In this document: positions 1 to 19,335 of the stretch, one piece after another | Position numbering within the stretch: the first letter of the stretch is position 1 | Layout: every line of letters begins with the position of its first letter | NCBI GenBank assembly: GCA_964036275.1 | Contig: OZ038438.1 | Coordinates: forward strand, 5,338,978-5,402,977 | Direction: 5' to 3' | From: Litoditis marina | Taxonomy: Eukaryota > Nematoda > Chromadorea > Rhabditida > Rhabditidae | DNA length: 64,000 bases | Made by a program: the position numbers and the translations under genes | The notes under the pieces: generated by a model | Seen by the model: the letters and a program-made list of their open reading frames with translations, nothing else | Database searches by the model: none | What the model was told of the DNA's origin: nothing

Positions 1-2
1 CA

Positions 3-7872
<7,870 letters not shown>

Positions 7873-8172
7873 TCTCATTTCCGGTTATGTTTTAATTAGT
7901 ATGAAACTTATGCACAATACTAGGTTTTCTGAGCTTTTATTTTAATTACAATGTTTGTACAATCATTCCAGCTAGTCCACATAGGCTCTTATAATATTTC
8001 AGTAACTTATTTGCACACGAATCCTCTCATAGCTTCCTTTGATTTTGTTATTGATTTCAATTGCACGTTTTCTGTTTGCAATGAAATATACAGCATATAT
8101 ATTTAATAAAATAACCGTATGATCACAGAACAATAACACAGACACAAGAATTATATACAAAGTTGCTCTAAC
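7873..8172. other. Short spacer between two convergent stop codons
   Basis: About 300 bp separate the TBCD stop (7872) from the strumpellin stop (8173-8175). An AATAAA at 8105-8110 can serve TBCD on the plus strand. A TTTATT near 7937 reads AATAAA on the minus strand and can serve strumpellin. If both are used, the two 3' untranslated regions overlap. Confidence 0.6.
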
Positions 8173-11100
8173 TTATATACATAGTTGCTCTAACATGTTA
8201 GAGAAATCGATGGTCTTCAATCGCGGGTTACCAACTTGGTTGTCCATATCGAACTTCACGCAAAGGTCAATCAAATCATCCATACAGTTGGTGTTGTGGA
8301 TGACCACGGACAGTCCTACAAAGAACGACTGCTGGCAGACCGAATCCTTTTTCGCTCCTGAAATTACATCTAATAAATGAGGATGATCTCTACACTTTCT
8401 CTCTATACATCTCCTTCAACTAGAAACTCACCATTTAGTCGAGGCAGAGTTAAAATCAGAAGAATGAGCAGGCACAGAGATGCATGGGTTGGTGGAGACG
8501 GAATATCAGACAGAAGTTGAGGAGAAGTGAAGCAGCCGCACATACGAGCGAGCGATACAACTGAATACACCACAGGCGACACGGACGTCGAATCGCTGAG
8601 AAGTTGCCTGAATCCAATAAAATGATGAATAGAAAATAAATGTTCATAGGACAACAGCAAAGGAACTGACTCGCCGCTATTCGCATATATTCACTGGAGT
8701 TTCACTGGAGTTTCACTTCCCCAACTCTAGCTCCCTAAAGGGAAGTTCAGAAGACAGTGGTGAATAATTTGAGGTTTAATATTTTCGTTTGAAGTGATAT
8801 AAAACAAGGTCCTGATATACCAGAGAAAGGATGAACAAAAACTGACTGGTTCGCAGCCTCGAGAGCAACAAAGACGGATGTTGCTCTCATTCGACCATGC
8901 ATCCTTGTAGCTTGCGATAACACATTACGTAATAAAACCAGCTGCCCAATCTGAAAACATCAGTGTATTATGCGACGTTTATCGGAGTATAATATTTATT
9001 ATATTTAACTGCTCATGAATGTCAAGACAGCTTTTGTTCCACAAATTACTGTAAATCTCACTTTAAATCAAACAATACTATCACAGTTGTTTGTTTTCGC
9101 ACGAAACGAAAAATTACCAGGAGTCCTCATATCAATGTAGAGAACGATCGGACCAGATCTGTAGTTTAAAAACAAATGTCACACTCTTTTGTGGAAAAAT
9201 AGTATAAACATAGAACTGAATGGGGTGTTCTATAGATGTCCTTTCAAAAATACGATTACACATTAGAACAAGCATCTAACTCACTTTAGTGATTGAGGTC
9301 AAAAACTGCCGTTGGTGTAGCGCGATTGTTCTGCTAAGCTGATCATAATCTTTCGACACAAAAAAGCCTGTTTCCAAATAATTCCGGCCAAATGAAGACA
9401 TTGCATTTCGAAGAGAGAGAACGGTTTCTGAAAGTCTCATATAAAATTCTGAGAAAAAGAGTGTGGACAACGTTCCCATGTATACAACTTAAAATAATAA
9501 TACAAAACTATTAATTTACCTTTCAGTGCAGACGCAGTATCCAACTGTAGTTTTGATTCGAGTGTGTGAATACCATAGCAAGGGATCCATTTCTGCAGCA
9601 CATCAGTGTTAATTTACGGTAACTTCATGGAAATGTGTTATTTCAGTGATGTATACAATAATTATAGAAAATGCCAAACACGGTTGTCACCTACGACATA
9701 GTATCATCTACAAAAATGAAAAATCACCTCAATCATATCTGCTAGTCTTCCTGAAAAGGTTTCCTTTCCCGATTTTCTATCTCTCCAGATCATTTCATTC
9801 TCAAAATAATAAGACAGCCTGGAACGTGTATTTTATTATTGTACGAAGACCACCAATAGAGTAGAGCCCATACCCCATACGAACAACTTATGCGTTGACA
9901 ATAAAAGGAGAAAAGTCTATACTTCTGTGAATAACGTATAGAGTATACCTAACAATAAATTATACAGTTTTATAATTATGAAGGACTCGCGCATGTAATA
10001 GCTGAGAAAAACGATAAGGTTATAAGGCCTGCCGGGATATTTCGTGAAAACAGCTCACATTGGATTTGTTTTCTTCAGAAGGAGATGGTAGACAATGAAC
10101 AACGCATCTTGGGATCCCACCACTTTTTTCGGCCATGCCTATAATAATATGTAAATTACTTCGATTATTGAGGAACAATAAATGGGAATCGGATCATAAA
10201 AACAATTCACGCCAAAATGGGTGAAATATGACGGAGTGGATACCATGCTGCACGAGCAACCAGCATATGATTCCCAGATTGTGTGACCCACCTTGTCAAG
10301 AACGTCAATCACATTATCCATATGTGTGGATAGTTCTTCTCTCCATAAATCGTGGCCACTGACACCAATATGATCACACATGTAAATGAAGGCCGAGTGA
10401 ACACGCCACGTCGAAAGGGTGATTTGCGCGATCAGAGCTAGAATACGAATAGGTAGTCTGTCAAACCTACATTTACACGTTCTTCAGCTATGATAATGAC
10501 ACTTTTTTGGTGAATTCTATATGTAACCGGATTTTTTGGTAACCTATTTTTCGGGTTACCTCAGAAGGTAACCGGTCGGTAACCGAAAATGAAAAACCGG
10601 TTACCTGTTTTTCTAACGTAAAATGTGGTTTTTACCGTTAGTTTGTTTGGTAACCGGATTTAACTTTAAGGTTACCTACCGGTTACCTGTGAGGTAACCT
10701 GAAAAAGGGGTTACCAAAAAGCCCGGTTACATATAGAATTGGCCCACTTTTTTATGTTAGGAATCGGCCCTCAAGGTAATCAATCCGGCTTTTTCTAAAC
10801 CAATCACGCCACTGGTTTCCGGCTCACTGTTCAAAACCTTTGGATGAATCACTTTGTAACCGACTTTTACAACAATTTTTTGAATATATACGCTATTTAA
10901 CGAATAAAAACGGTATCTCATCGGTTAACCAGAATCCTGGGTACCTCCGGCGAACGGTTTCAGTAACGCACAAACGGGTTTCATAAATAACTCGACGCAG
11001 AAACAACCTACATTCTAAATCAGGGTCTTTATCCTTCGCGTCTTTTTCGCTGAAAGAAAGTATTCTGGGCAGCTCGCTTCTTAGTTCTCGTCTGATACCT

Positions 11101-12050
11101 TCCTCGAGTAGCTCCTATAAAATGTTATTTAACATTCTTTTGATTTACAATAGGTATATTTGCGCAAGCCATTCAGATCTATAGAGTTTTTCATACGAAC
11201 GCATCTGGCGCATGTCAGACCTCTACGAGAGTTTACCTTCCTTAAAGACAGACTGACCTTCGGGTTAACCTCAATGGTTCCTAAAGTCCTCAGAGAAAAA
11301 CGAGAAATTCCAACACTCATATTTGAGATACGATAAGTGATAGTAGACAACTTCGCATTCTCTTCGAAATTCGGCATGTCTTTCACCTGGAAGCAGACAA
11401 ATGACTATGATTGAGTATCCCGGTACAGCTAGCTGTGAACAAGTGCGGACAATTTTGAAACGAATCTTGGGAAATTGTACAGTTATGTTTACAACAGCAC
11501 GATGAAAAATGATTGTAAGGTATGTATGATATTCCTACATGCCTTGGTTTTCTCGATTGTAGGATTCCATTGGTGTTTGAGGCAGGGTATAACATCGGTA
11601 TAGAGCATCTTGAAAAGTTGATGCGGTACGGACTGCAGAACATCTCGCAGTCTTCTCTCAAGATAGCACGAATAGGCACGCCCTATCAGACTGTAAATGG
11701 TCAATTTTGACGTTGTACAAGAAAAATGTTCTCTATCGTACCTTGCTTTTGCATAGAAGAATCTGGTAGGAGATTGTTTCATAACTACAGCAAAAAAAAC
11801 AGGTTTATCGTCCATTCGGATAAATTTTAACTATTATTGAACGTACTGTTTTCGATCTTCAGATTGTAAGCCTTCACAATGTTGTCCAATAGACAATGCC
11901 AGCTTATAAAACAAGACTCGGACAGGCTGAGAACGACTGGACTGCAGCAAGCGTAGTTGTATCACCGGAACGAAATCACCTGAACCAACCGATCTATGAA
12001 ACAAGAACTTTCACTCATATGCGGTAGTTGGGTAATCAAGAGGAGAGAGT

Positions 12051-12128
<78 letters not shown>

Positions 12129-15100
12129 GAAGAATTCATCCACATTCATGTTTTCTAGTTGAAGCGCAAAAGTATACAAATTAGTCGCACAATTTGGTTG
12201 TGTGTTCGCCATAACCTATCTCATCCGTTCTGAGCTCATTTTAGCACTTACGAGGTGCAGAGGCCGAAACTGTGTAACTTTAAGCTCAATCAATCATTAA
12301 CTTTTATATATAGTCTAAAAACTAACCTTAGTTTATTTATTCATTTATTTAATAACTATATTCTAGTTAACTTCATTTCATCAAAGCTAACTCCGTTCAC
12401 TTAAAGAAGGACGAATATGTGGACCAATCCCGTGACATAGGTCCTTTAAACTGCAATTGAAAAATGTATTTTGAAGGACTGAAGCGTTGCGAGTGGACCA
12501 CATCATCGTCCTTCTTTAATTACCAATGAGTGTCCATAGATAGGGCGAGTCGGCCGCCCTTTCTATTCTCCGCTCCCCATCCTCCGTTGTGGCCAAACCA
12601 GAGGCAAGACTGTCCAACTTCTGGTGCAGTCTTTCCAGGAAATGGGCCATGGCCATATTGCCACCCAGATCCAACATCTCACCAACCTTAATATACACCC
12701 TGATTAACACCACGGACCTAACTTTGTCAGCGGCACCGACAATCAATGAACAATCATAAAGTTGTCCGATTAGCCAGAAAAAATCGGAGAACGGGGTCTA
12801 TTTCTAAGCAATTTCATTAATTTTCGAGTGGATACACCTAAAAAACTCCTTTTTGTTGAAAATTTGGACCCAATGCACTTTCGACAATTGGGCAGTCAGA
12901 ATATCGAGAGTTGGACGCATAATAAAAAGGAGGGGAAATAACAGGGCTTATACTTTTTATACTTTTGAACAGGGTAAAACAATTGAATACGGGGAAAGAA
13001 AACTTTATCTTTCATCCACTACCTGCAAAAATCTCCGTTTTATCTGCTGCACTAGTTCACTATTAGAGGAGACGTCTAAATCCATTTCTTCCAAACTTTT
13101 CTTGATGAGCAGTAACCAGCCACTAAGCTTTTCTGGAGGAAAATTAATATTACAACCACATGATAAATTGGGAATAACGAAAACTTATATGAAGACACGA
13201 ATAGTTGCAATCACCGTTCACAAGTGCTAACCTCGTTTTTCGAGTTTCAATGAAGCGAAACCATTCGAGAAAATATCAGCGAACTCTCCGATAATGCTAC
13301 AGATGTCATCACGTATAGTGCCGAGAATGTCTTTACGGTCCCGAACATATTTCCGGTAAACCTGGAACAAAGTAAATTATATATGAGAAGCATCATACGA
13401 CTCAACACTATCTACTAGTCATAACTAACGATAGCTATATATTTTTATTACTAAAAAAATCTCAGACGATTTAAACTTTAAACCAACCTTCAAAAATTGC
13501 ATTTCGAAAGAAGAAATTCTTATCACTGTGTCCATCCTCTCACTTTGAAATTTACCAGTTACGTCCATCAGTGAAGTATAGTTCTTTCCCATTCGTTCCA
13601 GTTTCTTATCTACAAAAAAACAGTTTCAGTTCACTGGAAGCCAGATCCCATTCTCCAAGCAAATCCCACTTTACCTCACAAAACAACACAAGCACAACGA
13701 TTCGTAGCACATATCACCTGTATGAAGAATCATCCACTTCAGAGACGTGTTCAGCCGCTGTAACCCGTCGATATACATCTCGAACTTCTCCGGCACTATA
13801 TCATTCTGTAACAAACGCATAGTAAGAGACTCAGAGACATGCAAACTAAGGAATAGTCGGTTTTCAATGGTCACAAATCTGGTTCTTACCGCTGTCACAA
13901 GTTCGTTGGCAAAAAATGCTAATTGCCTGCACCTAGGGCTAATACACGAGATTAAGAACCCATGTTAATTGCCGACGTGAATTTCCATCATAAGGTATGA
14001 GTGATTAACCAAAGTATGTTTTTCAAATTGAAATCTTACGCTTATATATTCCTTCCTTGACAGTGTCTCATAGTGAGATCTGGCCAATTCTTTCACGCGT
14101 TCATTAGTGAATACTAATAGAAAAGCAGCTCTGGCAGCTGGAGAATTGTACCACTCATCAGCCACAGATAGAGACATTCCTAGACTGATGGATATCACCT
14201 AGAAATTTATATTATAGTTCTCTTTACAGGAAAACATGGGGAAAGCGAGCTAAAAAATATTTTTCTCACTATCAATAAGAGACGCGATCATACGTAGGCA
14301 TTTCATAACTTCTATTTATGTGTCTACAGGTTTCATTTACACCCCTTCCCAACGGAATTCTGCAAAGAAATGATAGTTACCGATATTACTGCGACAATAC
14401 AATCCATCCACGCAAAACATTTCAATATCCAATGTTTAGCCCTAAAACACGTGAATGGGAGTACATAATAAGCAAAGTACAGTGCTGATGAGAATTTAAA
14501 AAAAACGACTAACCCATTGATCGCGAAAAAAGTTGTCAATGAAAAACTTCATGCGGCTGTGATCGTGATCCCGCGTTTTCTGCGCAAAGAGGAGGCAGCC
14601 GAAGAGACATTCTGACATGCGAGATGATATTCGTCGCAGACTGCTTTGCCTCGTCTGAAAATGCATAGAAACACTAACTTCCAGTCGGAACTGAACAAAA
14701 ATCGGACACGGAACAACTGATATTCACTGTCTCCTGAACTCGCCGATAGAACCAGGCGCAAACGATGCATATACTTGTGTTATCGAATTGAGAGAAGAAT
14801 GGAACGACCTTAACAAAACATTACCCCACCAGCAGTGTTGAAAGAGGAATAAATAACACCTACATTTCTGCCAATTCTTTCAAAGAAGCTGATGCAGTTC
14901 TCAACGAATTTCGGATCAACTTTGACGCGCCTGAAACAGGAATGGTTCATAAAAGAACGTATGATCTGTGCGATTCACAAAAAACTATCGGCTTCCCGCG
15001 GCTGGTTGAAGCACGGAAATAGATCTTTAGACGGGAAAATACACAGCGACGGGAATCGCAGAGGCAGTCACAGTATAAAGAAAAGGGATAATATCGCAAT

Positions 15101-16652
15101 GGTCGTATACACTAAGTCTCGCGGAAGTATCGCGCACCGCCACCTTATGCTCTTCTCCTGCTCTAAACTCCCACGGGAGGTTTTAAAGTTTTGTGGATAC
15201 GGTCACAGGGCTACTTGGGTTCGCTCGAAAAACTATTTGTCAATAGAAACACTAATTGACAGACGTAACTAAATAATCAAAACTATATAGAAAGGAGGTA
15301 GGAACTCACTGGCTCATGAACTCGCCGATGGGATGCTGATCATTGGTTTCGATGTCCTGACGAAGAAAATCCACAAGGAATTCCACGTGACTTCTATCTT
15401 CACTAAAATGAATACATCAATCAATTGGGCTACTACTATATCGTATAAAAAGAACGAGTGATTTATTATAAGTAAATTACATTAGCTAATAGCTAACAAG
15501 TACGTGTCTGATCACATCAATACTGAAAAATGAGCAAAGCTAGAGGAATTTTATGCATTCTGCAGCTACTGCGAAATGAGTATCATTATCACGATATGAC
15601 TTTGTTAAAACTCACCTGTGTCTATAAATAGCGACATAAATGCGCTCTCTGGTCCAACCATCTATCAAACGATCGAAATGTAAAACAACAGAAGCTACAG
15701 CGCTCAGTGCTTCTGCTTCTAGTTCTCGTGTTGAGTCTATGAATAATGTAGACTCGTACGACACTTGTCTGGTGTATCTGAAAACCATTGCACATCCGGA
15801 GAACAACAATGATAACGTTGCATTTAGCACCTTTTCATGCTCAAATATTTCGCACGTGGGGCGCGAGGCGCTAATAGCAGGACATATATAATGATCACAC
15901 GAGCAACCTAACTGACAAAAATTCAAGAGTTTTCACGTTGCTCTTCACCCTTCTCACCAGCCCACTCACTATGATCATGCTTTGACGACCCTCGAGAAGG
16001 TATCTTACATTCGCGAGTTAGGGCACGCACGGAATAGCCGACATGGTGGTATGAGAACTGGTTGAACTTTTGCGCCTTTGATACAATGCCCACTTTACTT
16101 GTTTTCGCGAAAATAAGAAGAACATGTAGAAAACATACTCACTCTACGAAACTTAACAACAAGCCTGCCAGCGTCTGAAACAACAACTCGAAACGCGAGA
16201 TAACGTCTCCAAACTTTGAATAAAACGTATCTTGCAGATTCTGAAAGAGAACACACAATAAATAGAAGAGGTAGTTGAAAGAAACAATAAAGAACGAAGC
16301 TAACTTGATTCCTGAGCCTACCCAGTTAGGGAGTAAGTGGTTATTGATGACAGTCAGCTGGGTCGTAGGGCAAAATCAAGGCAGGATGAAAATTGGTTAT
16401 CGCCGAATAACGCCGTTGAAATAAACTCACCTCATGAATAGATAGTTCCTTCTCGTAAGCAGCAACTTTGGAGAAGTATCGAAAGTCCAGCAGAAGAGGT
16501 TTGAATGATGATGCATTGGGATTACAAAAGTCATTGGGCAGAAAATCAATTAAACGTAGAACTTCCGCAACTATAGATTGACATTCATCGATAAAATTGA
16601 TCAAAAATGAATCACAAGCACCATAGTCGGCGATGGTTCCTAGATCGCCCAT
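8173..16652 (-). CDS. WASHC5: WASH complex subunit 5, strumpellin
   Basis: Strumpellin is a large helical subunit of the WASH complex, which drives Arp2/3 actin assembly on endosomes. Exons read on the minus strand: 16652-16431, 16240-16143, 15777-15616, 15402-15310, 14930-14864, 14654-14514, 14198-14040, 13926-13890, 13805-13718, 13609-13488, 13361-13232, 13132-13023, 11941-11895 (tentative), 11690 to about 11595, 11386-11258, 11114-11008, 10466-10292, an unresolved part near 10250-10090, 9448-9285, 8950-8847, 8607-8432 and 8357-8173. Matches to the animal protein run in order: SIVAEVLRLIDFLPNDF then LLLDFRYFSK at the N-terminus, VISISLGMSLSVADEW, LKWMILHTGD, TLGTIEVNP, and LLEEGIRRELRSELP. 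The start ATG was chosen because an acceptor lies 5 bases upstream. Joins at 14040/13926 and 11595/11386 do not keep phase with canonical sites, and the segment between 10292 and 9448 is poorly resolved. Identity is firm; the model is incomplete. Confidence 0.85.
10509..10744. mobile_element. Non-autonomous DNA transposon with 9-bp target duplication (MULE-like)
   Basis: The 236-bp element lies in a strumpellin intron. It ends in imperfect inverted repeats, GGTGAATTCTATATGTAACC on the left and GGCCAATTCTATATGTAACC read inward from the right. The 9-bp sequence CACTTTTTT flanks it on both sides (10500-10508 and 10745-10753). Its interior is packed with GGTAACC motifs that pair with each other. 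It has no coding capacity. A 9-bp duplication is typical of Mutator-like elements, so that class is an inference. Confidence 0.82.
12046..12125 (+). repeat. (GA)n microsatellite
   Basis: An almost pure GA dinucleotide tract of about 75 bases in a strumpellin intron. Confidence 0.97.
12401..12519. mobile_element. TTAA-flanked miniature inverted-repeat element, copy 1
   Basis: This element of about 119 bp in a strumpellin intron begins and ends with TTAA and has inverted ends of about 45 bp. The outermost bases read TTAAAGAAGGACGA from both sides, followed by an ATGTGG block. It has no coding capacity. A close relative lies at 40521-40644. The TTAA at each end could be target duplication (as in piggyBac) or part of the inverted repeat. 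Confidence 0.85.
12516..12746 (-). other. Orphan open reading frame ending inside the TTAA element
   Basis: A minus-strand reading frame of about 75 codons that looks more coding-like than its surroundings: it is GC-richer, with amphipathic segments such as MAHFLERLHQKLDSLA. Its stop codon falls in the terminal TTAA of the adjoining element, so it may be cut off by that insertion. It does not match the missing part of strumpellin, and I do not recognise it. It could be a transposon remnant or chance. Confidence 0.3.
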
Positions 16653-16657
16653 CGGAC

Positions 16658-17521
16658 CTAAAAACACTTTACAGTATGCAAATAGTAGAACATTGTGACA
16701 AGGCCTTGCAATTGCGGCCACAATTCAATGTGCTTCATCGGGGTCATTAAAGTAAAGTAAACTGTTTGCACACAAAAATTAGAAGACAAACAATAAGCCT
16801 GAGATCATTCCAGGACAGACCTTATACGATAACCAGACATGTTATACGATAACCTGACATGAGAGAGACATTATAAGACAGTTGTGGGACTGCGTGAGAG
16901 AGTTGTTGACTAAATTTTCATTGTTCTGTACAGGTCAACAACGCATTTACGTGAATTTCGAAAATACGGCATGCAGACAAACCGTCGGAATCGAATAGTT
17001 AAGATAAATGTTTTTTATAATGCTTCAAAAATAGTCTTTTCGGGATATTTTCATTCTGAATACGATCTCATCGCTGCACTACTACGACTAAATATAATGA
17101 TAATATTCATGCTTGAAGAGAACACCAAGAGATGAAAACAATATATTGTTGTATTGTTTTATTATTATACTATTATAATAATATACACTTAAGAATATCC
17201 TACTACGGAACCCTCAAATGACGATGTACGGAGTATACAGCCGCAATCTGAAAAAAGTCTGAAACTGAAAATTCGCTCCATCATAAAATTGAAACGAATA
17301 ATAATATTAATATATTCTTAACCCATTTTTTGTTATATATGAAAAATTATATATTACGTAAATCATGTTTCTATGTTGTTGTTCTGCATGTCGTTTCCGT
17401 TCGTGATACGTTAATTGTGCTATTTTCTATCTATGAGATCGAGAACCCATTTCTGAAAGGATATCAGAATGGTTATTGTAATTTAAAAAATATGATTCGA
17501 TCTTACTCTTCAATCTTGCAG
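16658..17521. other. Divergent spacer between strumpellin and cytochrome b5
   Basis: About 860 bp of AT-rich sequence lie between the two start regions. A 20-bp unit with the core TTATACGATAACC is tandemly duplicated near 16825-16861. An AT-rich hairpin-like tract lies around 17140-17185. No coding potential is visible. Promoters for both genes should be here, but no defined element can be named. Confidence 0.5.
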
Positions 17522-17534
17522 AAAGACGGGTACA

Positions 17535-19041
17535 ATGGTAGAGCTTCGAACCATCAGTCAAGCAGAAATCGCTAGTCACAATTCTGCGGAATCTTGTTGG
17601 ATAGTAATGGATGGCAAGGTAAGATCATATAATATTCGGAGTTATATATTTGTCTTGACTGTACTCACGAAAAAAATATGACCACTTTCCAAAGTGACCC
17701 AACGTGAAATATTCATCGTGGCGTAATGTTTCGTGTTTAGCAATGTAACTTTCATGGTTGATTCAAAATCAAACGACCAAATTTATCTGCACCGCACCTA
17801 TATTTCTCTGATGCTTCTCTTTCTAGCGGGGAAACGCTAAGAAGTGGTAACCAAAACGCATTTTACCTTGTCTCTCTCGCAGGTTTACGACGTCACCAAG
17901 TTTCTGCATGAACATCCCGGAGGCGGCGAGGTCATCACCGAGTTAGCTGGAAAGGTATGTTTACCTATCGTGTGTTCAGTAGTTTGTATAACCTAAACGT
18001 AATTTAGGCTGTACTAATCACTTTATTCACTGGATATCAATGAATACCTTATTTTCACCTGGTTAATGATCGACATTCAAAAGATTGAGCAGTTCAAAAT
18101 ATCACAATGTTGTTATTCAGGATGCGACTGCTCCATTTGCTGACGTGGGACACTCTAAAGATGCTAAGGAAATGACAAAGGATTATATTATTGGTTCGTT
18201 GCTATTCTTTTCTCATACAGTACTGGTATAGTTCCGATAATTAACACTGAGACTTGGCAGCGTGCCAATAAATCTTCCAGGCTATTTTTCACCACTTTGG
18301 AGTTTTTTTTCAAAACCGCAAATGTCTGTTAGCGGAATCCACCCAAAACCGCTCACGGAAGCATGAAAATATATTGGAGCATACGGCCAAGAACAGAGGC
18401 GAATTCTTTATTTAACCACGGCAGTTAACCGTTAACCGAAAAAAATGGTTAACCACTTGGTAACCCCGGGTTTCGCCCAAAAGACGTTAGAAAAAAAGGG
18501 TTTCCACAGGGTTAATAGAAAAATGGTTAAATGGTTAGTGTAAAAAATGAGTAAATGGTGGGCGGTTAACTGGCAGGGTTAACGAAATTGGCGGTTCCCT
18601 GTGTATATTGCCAAGAACAGAAAATACATCAAATGCTGAGGATCTCATCTCAAAATCGTGTCGTGCAATGATTGATTGATACATATCTCGTGTCAGAATT
18701 CCAAGTTGTGGCACGACATGTATCGACAAGTTGTTGTTGTGCACACATTTGTCGGGTCGGGCTCGTAGTGGGGACTGTTCACTCTTCTTGGGTATGAAGT
18801 TAATATCATACCGTACAACTTTACTCAGTAGCTTACATATCTTGAAGGTCAAGTATCTCCCGATGATCTCACTAGCATGACGTCAGACAAGAAATCCAGT
18901 TCTACTCCAAGTACAACCTCACCAGGAAGTACCCTGTCCGAAGTGATTCTCTCTCCTACCTGGACCAATTTCTTCATTCCCTCTGCTATTGGAATTGTTG
19001 TTTACTTTGCATATAAAGGTGCCATCAAAGTACTAGCTTAA
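17535..19041 (+). CDS. CYB5: Cytochrome b5, tail-anchored
   Basis: This is a small haem electron carrier that supplies fatty-acid desaturases, P450s and reductases at the ER or outer mitochondrial membrane. Four exons keep phase: 17535-17618, 17883-17954, 18121-18193 and 18848-19041, giving 140 residues, normal for the family. The haem domain carries the signature HEHPGGGEVI around residues 38-47 and VGHSKDAKEM, so both axial histidines are present. The C-terminus has a hydrophilic Ser/Thr/Pro linker, then one hydrophobic segment (FFIPSAIGIVVYFAY) and a short basic tail, the layout of a C-terminal membrane anchor. The start ATG lies 13 bases after a clean acceptor. It is followed at once by SMG5 on the same strand. 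The gene symbol is by family; a paralogue distinction cannot be made. Confidence 0.95.
18397..18609. mobile_element. Transposon-derived insertion flanked by an 11-bp direct repeat
   Basis: About 213 bp inside cytochrome b5 intron 3 are flanked by exact copies of GCCAAGAACAG (18386-18396 and 18610-18620). The interior is rich in GGTTAACC-type motifs, and the left end AGAGGCGAATTCTTTATTT recurs at about 49613. The inverted ends match only loosely, so this is probably a relative of the element at 10509-10744 with a decayed right end. Confidence 0.6.
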
Positions 19042-19335
19042 CGAACAACTTTCTTTCATAACACTTTTTTGTGAATTGTGATATTTTCCGGTAGAATACA
19101 TTCCTAGTCATAGTTATTTATTGACCGTATGAGATGATTATTTGTTTCGCCGATGAATGGTTGAATAATTTGTGTTTTGCTTTCTATTGGTTTCAAGCCA
19201 AATACGGTTTATTTGTAACACATGGTCTTTTAATTAGATCTCGAGAACTGAAACAAGCTTCGGTTTTGCTCGTTTTACCACGTGCTCAGTTTTTCAGTTG
19301 TTATTGTTTCCACAGTTATTCGAAGGTCACATTCG

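Noticed and set aside
10509..10744. Spaced GGTAACC repeats considered as a CRISPR-like array
   Set aside because: The spacing is irregular, the units alternate orientation, and the whole block has transposon ends with a target duplication in a eukaryotic intron.
14395..14452. Exon-like stretch between two strumpellin exons with good splice sites
   Set aside because: The flanking exons join directly as DQW-VISIS, matching the family, and the stretch would break the phase.
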